This document shows, piece after piece, positions 52,094 through 62,667 of a DNA stretch of 64,000 nt. This DNA is from Phyllobacterium phragmitis (lineage in GTDB: Bacteria > Pseudomonadota > Alphaproteobacteria > Rhizobiales > Rhizobiaceae). The notes under the pieces were generated by a model, which was not told the DNA's origin, did not search any database, and saw only the letters and a program-made list of their open reading frames with translations. Each line of letters opens with the position of its first letter. Position 1 is the first letter of the stretch. The position numbers and the translations under genes are program-made. The DNA lies in contig NZ_PVBR01000008.1 of the NCBI RefSeq assembly GCF_002980495.1, positions 62,001 to 126,000 of the forward strand, written 5' to 3'.

Positions 52094-52834
52094 ATGCCCC
52101 AACATTCCCGCCTTCATCACGCTCTTGCAGCCGGCACACTTTCCATCGGCATCGCGTTGGTCGCCACACCGGTCTCGGCGCTGATCGTGTTCGATCCGTC
52201 CAATTACGCGGAAAATGTTCTGACCGCGACACGCACGCTGGAACAGATCAACAACCAGATTACCTCGCTCGCCAACGAGGCGCAGATGCTTATCAATCAG
52301 GCGAAGAATCTGACCAGCCTGCCGACATCGATGCTGTCCCGGATCGAGGGCAATTTCTCGGAGATGAAGAGCCTGCTCGGCGAAGCCGAGCGCCTCGCTT
52401 ACAGCGTACAGGACATCGAGAACCAGTTCTCCGCGACCTATCGCGACTTCGCCGCCGACAAGACCGGCGAGCAACTCGTCACCGCCGCCCGCGAGCGCTG
52501 GCGGCAGTCCGTCTCCGCCTTCGAGCACTCGCTGAAAGCCGGAGCCGTCGCGGTCGGCAATATCGAGGGCACGCAGGCACAGACTCGCAACCTGGTCGAT
52601 GCCAGCCAGTCCGCTGCCGGAATCCTTCAGGCGACACAGGCCGGCAACCAGTTGCTCGCCGTACAGGCGAGCCAGATCGCCGATCTCACCGCCATGCTCG
52701 CGGCCCAGGGGCGGGCCGACGCGCTGGAGCAGTCGCGGCGCGCGGCCGCGCAGGAACAGGCCCGCGAGCAGTTCGGTCGCTTCATGGCCGGCCGAGACTA
52801 CACCCCGTCCACCGTGCGCATGTTCAACGAGTGA
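52094..52834 (+). CDS. trbJ: TrbJ (VirB5 family)
   Basis: A 246-residue exported protein. ATG 52094 has a perfect AGGAGG seven bases upstream; a TTG at 52088 is also in frame but too close. The signal peptide ends in VSALIVFDPSN, typical of TrbJ, and the mature part is helical and glutamine-rich (LEQINNQITSLANEAQML). It is a minor pilus or adhesion component. Confidence 0.9.
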   Translation: MPQHSRLHHALAAGTLSIGIALVATPVSALIVFDPSNYAENVLTATRTLEQINNQITSLANEAQMLINQAKNLTSLPTSMLSRIEGNFSEMKSLLGEAERLAYSVQDIENQFSATYRDFAADKTGEQLVTAARERWRQSVSAFEHSLKAGAVAVGNIEGTQAQTRNLVDASQSAAGILQATQAGNQLLAVQASQIADLTAMLAAQGRADALEQSRRAAAQEQAREQFGRFMAGRDYTPSTVRMFNE

Positions 52835-52847
52835 GGGCACACACGCG

Positions 52848-53117
52848 ATGGACCTGAAGATCGCCGCCCGGATGATCGCCGCCCTCGCCATCGGCGCAGC
52901 CATGATTGCCGCCGTCGTTGCGCTGCGCGAGGTAGGCTCGGAGGACACCGCCCCCACCAGCCGCCTCCGTGATCCGGGCGGCGAGCCCGCAAATACCGAA
53001 CTGGTTCGCTGCCGCGACCTGGGCATGGCGGCTGCCGACGATGCCACCTGCAAGGAGGTGTGGGCCGAGCATCGTCGGCGTTTCCTCGAAACGCGCAGGG
53101 AGCGCTCGCACCCGTGA
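52848..53117 (+). CDS. trbK: TrbK-alt type putative entry-exclusion protein
   Basis: An 89-residue protein from ATG 52848. An N-terminal membrane helix (MIAALAIGAAMIAAVVAL) is followed by a short domain with two cysteines in ELVRCRDLGMAAADDATCKE, the pattern of the alternative TrbK family. It probably prevents redundant transfer into cells already carrying the element. It overlaps trbL by 4 bp. Confidence 0.8.
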   Translation: MDLKIAARMIAALAIGAAMIAAVVALREVGSEDTAPTSRLRDPGGEPANTELVRCRDLGMAAADDATCKEVWAEHRRRFLETRRERSHP

Positions 53118-54481
53118 ACGATGTCGGCGTCATCGACCGCTTCCTGGGCACCTTCACCGCCTATATCGACTCCGGCTTCGGCCTGCTCGGCGGCGAGGTG
53201 GCGTTTCTCACCACCACGCTGATCGTCATCGACATCACGCTCGCCGGCCTGTTCTGGGCTTGGGGCGCGGACGAGGACGTGCTTCAGCGGCTGGTGAAGA
53301 AGACGCTCTATATCGGCTTCTTCGCCTTCATCATCGGCAACTTCAACGCGCTCGCCGGCATCGTCTTCGAGAGCTTCTCCGGCCTCGGCCTCCAGGCTGG
53401 CGGATCGTCGCTCTCCGGTTCCGAACTTCTCCAGCCAGGCCGCGTCGCCCAGGTCGGCATTGACGCCGGCAATCCGATCCTCGAGGCCGCCAGCGAGCTG
53501 ATGGGCTATATCTCCTTCTTCGAGAACCTGATCCAGATCGTCGTGCTGATGACCGCTTGGGTGATCGTTTTGATCGCCTTCTTCGTTCTCGCCGTCCAGA
53601 TCTTCGTCACGCTCATCGAGTTCAAGCTGACCACCTTGGCGGGATTCGTGCTGATCCCGTTCGCGCTCTTCGGCAAGACGGCCTTCCTCGCCGAAAAGGT
53701 GCTCGGCAATATCGTCGCCTCGGGTGTCAAGATCCTCGTGCTCGCCGTGATTGTCGGCATCGGCTCCGGCCTGTTCGGCGAGTTCACCTCGGGCTTTCCG
53801 GGCGAGCCGACCGTCACCGACGCCATGTCGCTGGCGCTCGGCGCGTTGGCGCTGATGGGTCTGTCCATCTTCGGTCTCGGCATCGCCACCGGCCTTATTT
53901 CCGGCGCCCCGCAGCTCGGCGCGGGCGCCGCCGTGGGCACCGGGCTCGCCGTCGCCGGTATGGGAGCGGCGGGCTACATGGGCGCGCGTGCGGGACTGAG
54001 TGGTGGTGCCGCTGCGATCGGAGCGGGCGGGCGCATGAGCGCGGCCGCCGCACGCGGCGGCGCGCATATGGCCGGCAGCACATCCACGGCCTACGGGCTC
54101 GCCGCCGCCACGTCCGGTCAGAGCGGCATGGGCGCCGTCGCCGCCGGACTGGGCGGTGTTGCAAGGGCCGGGGCCTCCGCCGCAGCCCAGCCCGCGCGGC
54201 AGGCGATGTCGCGTGCCGCCGGGGCCCTGCGCTCCAGCTATCGCTCCGGCCAGGCCGGCGCATGGACCGCGACAGGCGGTCAATCGCCCGGCGCCAGCAT
54301 GGACGGGTCCAGTGGCGGCACCGCTGCCGCCCCCTCGTCGGAGCAACCGGCCTGGGCCGCCCGCATGAAGCGTGGCCAGACCATGAGCCACGGCGCGACC
54401 GCCGCTGCCCACGCAGTCCGGTCCGGCGACCACGGCGGCGGCTCCATGAATGTCTCACTCGATCAGGATGACCGCAGATGA
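53114..54481 (+). CDS. trbL: TrbL, polytopic channel protein (VirB6 family)
   Basis: A 455-residue inner-membrane protein starting at GTG 53114, which overlaps the trbK stop. About six membrane spans lie in residues 25-275 (for example FLTTTLIVIDITLAGLF, IVVLMTAWVIVLIAFF). The last ~180 residues are rich in Ala, Gly and Ser and low in complexity, as is usual for TrbL. It forms the inner part of the DNA channel. Confidence 0.92.
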   Translation: MNDVGVIDRFLGTFTAYIDSGFGLLGGEVAFLTTTLIVIDITLAGLFWAWGADEDVLQRLVKKTLYIGFFAFIIGNFNALAGIVFESFSGLGLQAGGSSLSGSELLQPGRVAQVGIDAGNPILEAASELMGYISFFENLIQIVVLMTAWVIVLIAFFVLAVQIFVTLIEFKLTTLAGFVLIPFALFGKTAFLAEKVLGNIVASGVKILVLAVIVGIGSGLFGEFTSGFPGEPTVTDAMSLALGALALMGLSIFGLGIATGLISGAPQLGAGAAVGTGLAVAGMGAAGYMGARAGLSGGAAAIGAGGRMSAAAARGGAHMAGSTSTAYGLAAATSGQSGMGAVAAGLGGVARAGASAAAQPARQAMSRAAGALRSSYRSGQAGAWTATGGQSPGASMDGSSGGTAAAPSSEQPAWAARMKRGQTMSHGATAAAHAVRSGDHGGGSMNVSLDQDDRR

Positions 54482-55167
54482 ACCCCTTCAAAAGACCATC
54501 AGTGCGCTACGCACGCACGCCTGAACCCGAGACCCCTTACCAGAAGGCGACCCAGGCCTGGGACGAGCGCATCGGCTCCGCCCGTATGCAGGCGAGGAAC
54601 TGGCGGCTTATGGCGTTTGGCTCGCTGCTGCTGGCCGGCGGCTTCGCCGCCGCACTCGTCTGGCAGTCGACGCGCGGAACCATCGTGCCCTGGGTCGTGC
54701 AGGTCGACAAGTTCGGCGAGGCGCAGGCCGTGGCCTCGGCCTTTGCCGACTACGAACCTACCGATCCGCAGATCGCATGGCATCTCGCCCGCTTCATCGA
54801 GCAGGTCCGTTCGATCCCCGCCGACCCGATCATCGTGCGCCAGAACTGGTTGCGCGCCTACGAATACACGACCGATCGCGGCGCCATCGCGCTCAACGAC
54901 TATGCCCGTTCGAACGACCCGTTCACCAAGGTCGGAAAGCAGCAGATCGCCGTCGAGATTTCCTCGGTGATCCGCGCCTCGCCAGACTCCTTCCGCATCG
55001 CCTGGACCGAGCGGGCCTACGAGAACGGCCAACTCTCCGGGACCGAGCGCTGGACCGCCATCCTGACCGTGGTGATCCAGCAACCCCGCACTGCCGAACG
55101 CCTCAGAGCGAACCCGCTTGGCGTCTACGTCAACGCAATCAACTGGTCAAAGGAGATGGGATCATGA
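54478..55167 (+). CDS. trbF: TrbF (VirB8 family)
   Basis: A 229-residue inner-membrane protein whose ATG overlaps the trbL stop. One membrane span (LMAFGSLLLAGGFAAALVW, about 42-60) precedes a periplasmic NTF2-like domain with VPWVVQVDKFGEAQAV and WTERAYENGQLSGTERW. It nucleates the secretion complex. Confidence 0.93.
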   Translation: MNPFKRPSVRYARTPEPETPYQKATQAWDERIGSARMQARNWRLMAFGSLLLAGGFAAALVWQSTRGTIVPWVVQVDKFGEAQAVASAFADYEPTDPQIAWHLARFIEQVRSIPADPIIVRQNWLRAYEYTTDRGAIALNDYARSNDPFTKVGKQQIAVEISSVIRASPDSFRIAWTERAYENGQLSGTERWTAILTVVIQQPRTAERLRANPLGVYVNAINWSKEMGS

Positions 55168-56189
55168 GGGGGGAAAACAGGAAAGGCACTTCCGCTTTGC
55201 TGGCCACGCTGGTGTCCGCGGCAGCGCTCGCTGGCTGCGCGAAGAATTATATCCCGCCGGAGATCGATTATGATAACGCGGCACCTGCCATGCTGACGGT
55301 CGATCCGCCCGGCCCGGTGAAGGTCGTGGAATTGCCTAAACCCTTACCGCTGCCAGGCCAGTTGAAGCCCGTCGACGGAGTGGAGGAGAACCCCGAGCCT
55401 CCCGATCCCAAGGCCCGTGTCACGCAAGCCAACAAGGCAGCGCGCGTGCAGCCTGTCCGCGATGGCTTCATCAATGCCGTTCAGGTCTATCCCTTCTCGC
55501 CCGGCGCTCTCTATCAGGTCTATGCCGCGCCGGGTCAGATCACGGACATCGCGCTCCAGCCTGGCGAGCAGCTTGTCGGCTCCGGCCCGGTCGCGGCCGG
55601 CGACACGGTGCGCTGGATCATCGGCGACACCGAAAGTGGGGCAGGGGACCGCAGGCAGATTCATATCCTGGTGAAACCAATACGGCCCGACCTTCAGACC
55701 AACCTCATCATCAACACTGATCGGCGCACCTACCACATGGAGCTGCGCTCCACGCCCTCGACCTATATGGCTTCGGTCTCGTGGCAATATCCACAGGACC
55801 AGCTAATTGCGCTACGCCGGCAGAACGCAAGAGCGACCGCCGCGCGGCCCGTCGCGACCGGCGTCGACATCTCGAAGCTTAACTTCCGCTACCGCATCGA
55901 GGGAGACTTGGCACCCTGGAAACCGTTGCGCGCCTTCGACGACGGCTCGAAGGTCTACATCGAGTTCCCGGCCGGCATCGGCCAGGGAGAGATGCCCCCG
56001 CTCTTCGTCATCGGCCCGTCGGGCAATTCCGAGTTGGTCAACTACCGTTCCCGCCAGAACTACTATGTTGTGGATCGGCTGTTTGCAGCGGCCGAACTGC
56101 GCCTTGGCGACAAGTCTTCCGAAAAGCGCGTGCGGATCGTGCGCACCGATGGGCGTAGATCGGCGCGCAGCGCGGGGCTGTTCCGATGA
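55164..56189 (+). CDS. trbG: TrbG lipoprotein (VirB9 family)
   Basis: A 341-residue protein; ATG 55164 follows AAAGGAGATGG and overlaps the trbF stop. The signal peptide ends in a lipobox LAGC (Cys24). The C-terminal beta-rich domain contains VYIEFPAGIGQGEMPPLFVI and NYRSRQNYYVVDRLF. With TrbI it forms the outer-membrane core of the channel. Confidence 0.93.
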   Translation: MRGENRKGTSALLATLVSAAALAGCAKNYIPPEIDYDNAAPAMLTVDPPGPVKVVELPKPLPLPGQLKPVDGVEENPEPPDPKARVTQANKAARVQPVRDGFINAVQVYPFSPGALYQVYAAPGQITDIALQPGEQLVGSGPVAAGDTVRWIIGDTESGAGDRRQIHILVKPIRPDLQTNLIINTDRRTYHMELRSTPSTYMASVSWQYPQDQLIALRRQNARATAARPVATGVDISKLNFRYRIEGDLAPWKPLRAFDDGSKVYIEFPAGIGQGEMPPLFVIGPSGNSELVNYRSRQNYYVVDRLFAAAELRLGDKSSEKRVRIVRTDGRRSARSAGLFR

Positions 56190-57412
56190 CAGATGCTCAG
56201 AATCCATCTCCCGGCGGCGACATTCGCGCCAAGCTGCGCCTGCGGCCCGAGCCGCCCCGCGTCACGCGGCTCTCTCGCAAAATGCTGGTCGGACTTGGCG
56301 GCGTCAGCGCCGTCGCGATTCTCGGTGCGCTGGTCTGGGCGCTCGATTCGAGCCGCCACGGCAGCGAGCAGCCTGCGGAACTCTACAGCACCGAGAATCG
56401 CTCGACGGCGGACGGTTTGCAGAACCTGCCGCGCGACTACACCGGCCTGCCGCGTCCGGACGTTCCGGAGCTGGGGCCGGCGCTGCCCGGCGATCTCGGC
56501 CGGCCGATCCGCCGTGCGCAGGAGCGAGGCCAGCCCGTCGCGCCGCCCGCCATCGAGACGCCAGGCGCCGACCCGGAGGAACAGCGCCGCCTTGCCGAGA
56601 TCGAGGCCGCCCGTGTGGCAAGGCTGTTTACCGACAGCCGTGGAGAACGCACTGCCGGCGGCGAGGCCGTCGTGGCGAGATCGGGCGACGATCCGGCGGC
56701 GGGCCTGCCGCTTTCGGCGGAGCCGCCGCCGACCGATCCGGGATCTGTGCAGAATATGCAGGACCGAAAGCTCGCCTTCGTCAATGCCGAGACCGACCGA
56801 CGCACCGTCAGCCCCGACCGCGTCCAGGAGAAGGCCTCGCCCTATGTTCTGCAGGCTGGTGCCGTCATCCCCGCCGCGTTGATCACCGGCATCAATTCCG
56901 ATCTGCCCGGCCAGATCACAGCACAGGTGACGAGTCATGTCTACGACAGTCCGACGGGAACGTATCTCCTCATCCCGCAGGGCGCACGGCTGATCGGCCA
57001 ATATGACAGTCAAGTCGCTTTCGGTCAGCGTCGCGTCCTTCTCGTCTGGAACCGGATTGTCATGCCAGACGGCACCTCCATCGTGCTGGAGCGGCTACCC
57101 GGCGCCGACACGCAAGGCTTCTCCGGCCTGGAGGACGAGGTGGACTACCACTGGGGCCAGATTTTCCGCGCTGCGGTTCTTTCGACACTGCTCGGCGTCG
57201 GGACGGAACTCTCCAGCGACGATGAGAGCGACATCGCCCGCGCCATCCGCGAAAGTACCCAGGATTCCGCCTCCGACATCGGGCAGCAGATCGTGCGTCG
57301 CCAGCTCAATATCCAGCCAACGCTCACGGTGCGTCCCGGCTTCCCGGTGCGCGTGGTCGTGGGCCGGGATTTGGTCATGCAGCCCTACGGAACCGCGAGG
57401 GAACCATCATGA
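56186..57412 (+). CDS. trbI: TrbI (VirB10 family)
   Basis: A 408-residue protein with ATG overlapping the trbG stop. One membrane span near residues 35-53 (LVGLGGVSAVAILGALVWAL) is followed by a proline-rich linker and the VirB10 domain (VLQAGAVIPAALITGINSDL, LIPQGARLIGQYDSQV, GRDLVMQPY). It spans the periplasm and transmits energy from the ATPases to the outer pore. Confidence 0.94.
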   Translation: MTDAQNPSPGGDIRAKLRLRPEPPRVTRLSRKMLVGLGGVSAVAILGALVWALDSSRHGSEQPAELYSTENRSTADGLQNLPRDYTGLPRPDVPELGPALPGDLGRPIRRAQERGQPVAPPAIETPGADPEEQRRLAEIEAARVARLFTDSRGERTAGGEAVVARSGDDPAAGLPLSAEPPPTDPGSVQNMQDRKLAFVNAETDRRTVSPDRVQEKASPYVLQAGAVIPAALITGINSDLPGQITAQVTSHVYDSPTGTYLLIPQGARLIGQYDSQVAFGQRRVLLVWNRIVMPDGTSIVLERLPGADTQGFSGLEDEVDYHWGQIFRAAVLSTLLGVGTELSSDDESDIARAIRESTQDSASDIGQQIVRRQLNIQPTLTVRPGFPVRVVVGRDLVMQPYGTAREPS

Positions 57413-57654
57413 CAAAGCTGAGACTATCCACCATTCCCGATGACAGGCCGGTCAAGATCACTGTCGAACTGCCGGCGCCAGTGTTCAGGGACTTGCAGAC
57501 TTATGCCGAAATCCTCACTCGTACTACCGGCGAGAAGATTCCGCTCGATCCCGCTAAGCTTGTTGTACCAATGGTCCAGCGATTCATGGCAACCGATAAG
57601 GGATTCGCCAAGGCAAAGCGCACCATTCCGGTGACGATCAAGGGAGCAGTTTGA
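57409..57654 (+). CDS. DUF2274 family protein
   Basis: An 81-residue protein whose ATG overlaps the trbI stop. KLRLSTIPDDRPVKITVELP, then LVVPMVQRFMATDKGFAKAK is the DUF2274 pattern, found as the last gene of trb operons in alphaproteobacterial ICEs. It may be a small DNA-binding or regulatory protein; the function is unproven. Confidence 0.88.
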   Translation: MTKLRLSTIPDDRPVKITVELPAPVFRDLQTYAEILTRTTGEKIPLDPAKLVVPMVQRFMATDKGFAKAKRTIPVTIKGAV

Positions 57655-57657
57655 TCC

Positions 57658-57798
57658 ATGTCGGCCGTTTACGTCGACTTTTGCAACGGCCCGAAGGCAG
57701 AAGATATTGCCGCAGGCCACGCTGGAGATCTCGGTTGCGAAGCGCTTCACATCGAACCCAGTGCGGTCCCTTCTTGCGACGGGACTCAGGTTAAGTGA
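57658..57798 (+). CDS. Possible 46-residue protein after DUF2274
   Basis: ATG 57658 lies 3 bp after the DUF2274 stop, with GGGAG 12 bases upstream. The frame reads MSAVYVDFCNGPKAEDIAAG and on to 57798. I do not recognise it; it may be a short real gene or the remains of one at the backbone/cargo border. Confidence 0.3.
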   Translation: MSAVYVDFCNGPKAEDIAAGHAGDLGCEALHIEPSAVPSCDGTQVK

Positions 57799-57936
57799 CG
57801 AGGTTCGCCATCAGCATTGGATGCTCACGTTCCGTGCTTCGAAAGCCGCATAGATTGCATTGTGGAGACTGGTAGCGAAATGAGCGGCTGTCTGATTGCG
57901 GCCCATTTTTGCGTATGGCGCGCCGGTCTAGGAGCT

Positions 57937-60776
57937 TCAGCTCAGCTCTACCAACAGACGTTTGGCCACCTGCAAATCTGCAGTGTCAAAACCTTCCATG
58001 AAAAGATCATAGACCTGTGAAAGTGTTTGGCGAGCTTCCTCGTTCCGACCTTGATAAGACCGAAGCCGTGCCAGGCTTGTTGCGGTTCGCAAACGCCAGG
58101 ACAGTGATGCCTGTCGATCCGCCAAGGCAAGGGACTGTTCAAGGCATTTTTCCCCCTCCGCCCAATCTCCAGCCATTATGAGGACATCACCACGAACACG
58201 TATCAACTCTGGTAAGTTGAAGGCCGTGCCATGAGCTGCCACCTTCCCAATGGCGTCATCTATAATTGACAGTGCCTGATCGAAGTGCTTCCTAGAGGCG
58301 AGAGCTTGCGCCAATGTGCAGCGGAAGCCGGAAGTATAAAGTTCGTAGCGCTCTCTTTTTAGGCTCCGGAGAGCTTCTCTCAGGATTTTGATTCCGCCAT
58401 CCAGTTTCTCTTCGGCTATCAACGTCTCGCCTTTTATGCCGAGACCGACCGCGCGATACGGCGCCAGCGAATGCCTTTCTGCCTCGTCGATCAGCCTTTC
58501 AGTGTGGGTCGCCGCGGCAGCCCAGTTTCCTGTCCACTGGAAAACTGATATGGCCCAGATCAATGCGATGCAGAAAGTGACGACGTCCTGACGCGGAGCA
58601 AGCTCTTTCGCAACACCGTCGGCCATAGCTTCTGCCGCATCTGGATGCCCCTGTAGCCAAAGTGCTCGCGCTATCGCAATCTGAGGACTGCGATGGAATG
58701 CGAAGTGGCTTGCTCCGACCTGCCCTGCGGGCGAAGCATAGTGAGTGCATGCTTCCAGATGAGCTTGAGCGGCCGCTTGATCGCCAAGCAGATGATAGGA
58801 CACACCCAAGAGAACATTCGCCGCAGAGACAGCAATAGGGTCACGCAAATCTGCAGAGATTTGTTCCGCGCGCTCAGCGATCGGAAGAAGCTTGTCAAAC
58901 TCTCCCGTCCTCCGAAAATACATGTGCAATCGGCTAAGAAGCCTGAACTGTGCGAACGGGTCTTCGAGCTTCTCGGCAATGGTTAGGCCTCTTTCAAGGG
59001 CTGTCTGAACCCGGTCGTCGTTGCCTTCGCAAAACATCATTGCGTGCCCCAAAGAAGCCTGCAACTCTAGTTCGCACTTCGTTCCACGCTCGCTGCTTTC
59101 GAGGGCTGCAATCGCACGCTCTGCCCAGGAACGGCATTCCGCCACTAGTGACAGCTCAATGAACAGTGCAGTCGCGGCAGCCGCAAGAGCCAAGCTGAGA
59201 TCGCGATCTCCGTCAGCCGAGAAGCACAGTTCCAGCGCCGCACGGACGTCCCCCAGCAGAGCCTTTCGAGCTTGGCGATAACTGGCAAGCAACTCCCCGG
59301 ATGAAGCATCGGCTGTTCGGCCGAGAAACGAGATGCAAAAGCGAGCATGTCTTCGAAGAGTGTCTGTTTCCTCACCGCTCGCCACCAGTTTGTTCCGGGC
59401 ATAGGTGCGGGTAGTATCGAGCAGCCTATATCGGTTCGCACTATCGTCTAGCTGATGAAGGACGAGTGACTTGTCAGCAAGGAGTTCCAGGATTGCAATG
59501 ACTTGGACATCATCAATCTCGGTGTCCGACGCCACGGCTTGGGCCGCTTCAAGGGAGAAACCGCCCACGAACACGGACACCCGCCTGAGCACCCGCTGCT
59601 CTGGTTCGCTGATAAGATTGTAGCTCCAATCCAACATAGCGTGCAGCGTCTGGTGGCGCGGCGATGCAGTGCGTGACCCTTTCCACTGCAACTGCAACCG
59701 ATTATCGAGAAGAGCTGCTGTTTGATCCAGCCCGAGTACTCCCGTTCGCCTTGCCGCAAGCTCCAGTGCAAGTGCTATGCCCTCGAGACTGCGGCTGATT
59801 TCGGCAACCACTGATGCATTCTCTTCGGTAAGCTTAAAAGCCGGCCCGCTGGCATAGGCCCGCTCCACAAAGAAGCGAGTCGCAGAGAACGTGAGGAGAT
59901 CTCGTCGACAGTGAACATTTTGCCCTTTGGCGGCACATCCAAAGGCGGAAGACGGTACACGTACTCGCCATCGACGCGTAGTTGTTCTCTGCTCGTGACG
60001 AGTACCCTCACTTCTGAAGCCTCGCGGACGAGGTGGTCGGACAGTTGTGCCACTGCATCAATCACGTGTTCACAGCTATCGAAAACGATCAGCATTCTCC
60101 TCCGGTTGAAAAATTGAACCAGACTTTCCGTAGGATCGTCTGATTGAACCATCAGCCCCGCTGTGCTTGCGAGCGCGCTGGGTACGAGATCCGGGCGGAC
60201 GAGCGATCCGAGATCGACAAATAGGACTGCGCCATCAAAATCCACCTGCTGCGCATAGGCAACAGCAACGGCGACGGTTGTCTTGCCGATCCCGCCGGGG
60301 CCATGCAAGGTTACAATCGGTGCCTTCTGGATGAGTTCCGAAACGGTGGAGATCACTGCGTCGCGGCCGATAATGTGAGTCAGAGGACGAGGAAGAATGC
60401 AGGAGACGGCGTCTGTGCCGTTGGAACCAGCCATTCCATTACTTCGGCTGAGGGACCCCACGAAACTATATCCGCGCCCTGGAATATTGGCGATATACTT
60501 ATTCTCTTCAACTGTATCGCCGAGTGCTTTGCGAAGGCTTACCATATGAACGCGAAGACTGCTTTCCTCGACAACAAGGTTTGGCCAAGCACGAGCAATT
60601 AGATCTCTGCTCGTTACCACCTCTCCCGGCTTCTCCACGAGTGCAACGAGGATGTCGAAAGCCCGACTGCCGATTTTGATCGGCGTCCCATCCCTCTCGA
60701 TAAGCCTTTTCGAGGGGGTCAATTGAAAAGGGCCGAAAGAGAGGCTGAAATCGGAAAGGTTGGTTTCGGAACGCAT
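57937..60776 (-). pseudogene. Winged-helix/ATPase/TPR regulator split by a frameshift
   Basis: The expected protein is about 945 residues. The N-terminal frame (ATG 60776, stop 59775) holds an OmpR-type winged helix (residues ~15-105, SRAFDILVALVEKPGEVV) and an AAA/NB-ARC-like ATPase with P-loop GPGGIGKT (159-166). The second frame (to 57937) continues from FSATRFFVERAYASG with LEGIALALELAA and a long TPR-like helical part. One base appears to be missing near 59889-59893. It could be a true pseudogene, a read error, or two polypeptides. Such regulators usually control the divergent gene, here an MFS transporter. Confidence 0.75.
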
Positions 60777-60886
60777 TTTTTCGCTGGTCTTCGAAAAACT
60801 TAGAGTACAGTATTGCTACCATTTTCACAAATTCACTATTGCACACTTCAGCGACAGATATTCAAAGGTTGAGGGGTGGGGATCCT

Positions 60887-62230
60887 ATGTCGGCGACCAG
60901 CGTGCAGATCAGCGGCGAAGGCCCTGTAAATGTTGGAGGATTTCGATATGTCCTCTGGGTATTGATGTTCACTTGCGCCCTCAATTTCCTCGACCGCCAA
61001 ATCGTCAATATCCTCGCAGAACCGATAAAGGGTGAGTTTGATCTCACAGACCTGCAGCTCGGGTTATTGACCGGCTTCGCGTTTGCCGCCTTTCACGCCT
61101 TGCTGAGCATTCCAATCGCCCGTTTCGCAGATCGGACAAACCGATCGTTCGTGATTGCGGGATCGATGGGCATCTGGAGTTTGGCAACCGCTGCTTGCGG
61201 CTTGGCAGCATCTTTCTCTCAGCTTTTGATAGCCCGGATGTTTGTCGGCTTGGGAGAGGCTGGTGGTATAGCTCCTGCACACGCGCTTATTGCGGACTAC
61301 GCGCCGAAGGAAAAGCGGGCTAGAGCTTTGGCATTCTATTCGATCGGAATCCCGCTCGGCGGCCTTTTGGGAATGGCTATGGGAGGCTTGGTAATGGATG
61401 CTTACGGTTGGCGGACGGCTTTCTTTATCGCTGGTGTACCCGGTCTGCTCCTCGCTCCGTTGCTCGCTGTCACCGTAAGGGATCCCAGAATCCTGAAAAT
61501 GGCGGCCAATCCACCTGTACCACCTATACCGTTCAGGAAAGCGCTAAGCGAAATGCTGTCGAAGAAAGCATTCCTGCTCGTAACCGTAGCAGGTGCAATC
61601 CAGATGTTGGTCGGTTTCGGCCAGGCAGCGTTTATCGCTTCGTTCTTCTTCAGAGTTCACGGGGCCGCACTGTCCAACATTGCGTCAAGTATTGGCACTA
61701 TTCTTGGTGTGGCTTTCGGCGCGGCCGCGTTTCTCGGGCTCGCTTTAGGATTGTGTCGAGGCGTGACGGGCATTGCCGGCATGTTAATTGGGGGACAGGT
61801 GACTGATCGGATCGCCGGGCAAGGATATAGAGCCTACACGACGATTCCGGCTCTCATCGCCTTGCTGCGAGTTCCAATTATAGTCGCTGCGCTCTTGGTG
61901 GACGATGTTCTCTTGGCCCTTGCGCTGATTGCTGCTCAATGGTTTTTCTCCGGGGTCGGAACCATCGGCGGCTTTGCCGCCATCCAAGGCCTTGTACATC
62001 CTAGATCGCGTGCAACGGCTGCAGCTGTCTATGCTCTTGGGATCAATCTGATCGGCCTGGGCGTGGGGCCGTTGGTGGTGGGGATGCTGAGTGACCTCAT
62101 CGCGTCTGACGGACGGGGCCCGGCCGAAGGCCTGAGGTGGGCGCTGGTAATTTCAAGCGGTCTCTTGATTCCGGTCTCGCTCCTGTATTGGGCGGCCCGA
62201 GATCTAATCTCGCAGGAGAGCGTTAGTTAA
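60887..62230 (+). CDS. MFS transporter
   Basis: A 447-residue protein with about 12 membrane spans from ATG 60887. FLDRQIVNILAEPIKGEFDL, then LQLGLLTGFAFAAFHALLSI and ARFADRTNRS (motif A) are characteristic of the Spinster/hexuronate-like branch of MFS carriers. The substrate is unknown; organic acids, sugars or drugs are possible. It is divergent from the frameshifted regulator across 110 AT-rich bases that should hold both promoters. Base composition is lower in GC than the Trb region. Confidence 0.87.
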   Translation: MSATSVQISGEGPVNVGGFRYVLWVLMFTCALNFLDRQIVNILAEPIKGEFDLTDLQLGLLTGFAFAAFHALLSIPIARFADRTNRSFVIAGSMGIWSLATAACGLAASFSQLLIARMFVGLGEAGGIAPAHALIADYAPKEKRARALAFYSIGIPLGGLLGMAMGGLVMDAYGWRTAFFIAGVPGLLLAPLLAVTVRDPRILKMAANPPVPPIPFRKALSEMLSKKAFLLVTVAGAIQMLVGFGQAAFIASFFFRVHGAALSNIASSIGTILGVAFGAAAFLGLALGLCRGVTGIAGMLIGGQVTDRIAGQGYRAYTTIPALIALLRVPIIVAALLVDDVLLALALIAAQWFFSGVGTIGGFAAIQGLVHPRSRATAAAVYALGINLIGLGVGPLVVGMLSDLIASDGRGPAEGLRWALVISSGLLIPVSLLYWAARDLISQESVS

Positions 62231-62589
62231 GAACTGCCGTTCAGTGCTCTGCAGCAGTCCTGTTTTTAAGGTGCTGCCCCGGCCCAATGGTGTTTCTTGC
62301 GGAGAGTTTTACCCGTCATCCGTTGCCGTGGAAGCTGACATGCTTCCCTGTACAAGTCCCGCAAGCAATCGGTAACTTTTCATATAGATGCCGCGAATTC
62401 TCTGGAACTGCTCGAGACAGTGGTCTCAAACTTTGATCCTTCCGTTGCGGCGAGGCTTTCGTTTGACACTTCGCCACGGCCGATGGGACGGCAACAAAGC
62501 TTAACACGCTTTCACAGACCTAAACTCGATTAGCTCAATCAGGTAGCGCAACGTGCATCATCATTGCCGGAAAAAGGAGGCAACTGACG
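62231..62589. other. 359-bp region upstream of the GlcG gene
   Basis: No gene is supported. The part from 62426 is the upstream portion of the duplicated segment (see the repeat entry) and should contain the GlcG promoter; AAAAAGGAGG at 62571-62580 is its ribosome site. Confidence 0.45.
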
Positions 62590-62667
62590 ATGTACGTGTC
62601 TTCTTACCAAGCCCGAGCGCTTCTCGAAAGCGCGGAGGCCAAAGCGCGAGAGTTGGAGGTGCCGGTC
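62426..62667 (+). repeat. 242-bp duplicate of the GlcG promoter and first codons (copy 2)
   Basis: This is the counterpart of 38032-38270. Here the segment is continuous with a complete GlcG/HbpS gene, so this copy is presumably the source and the copy at 38.0 kb, fused to a kinase, is the derived one. Identity is highest from the leader through codon 26. Confidence 0.8.
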
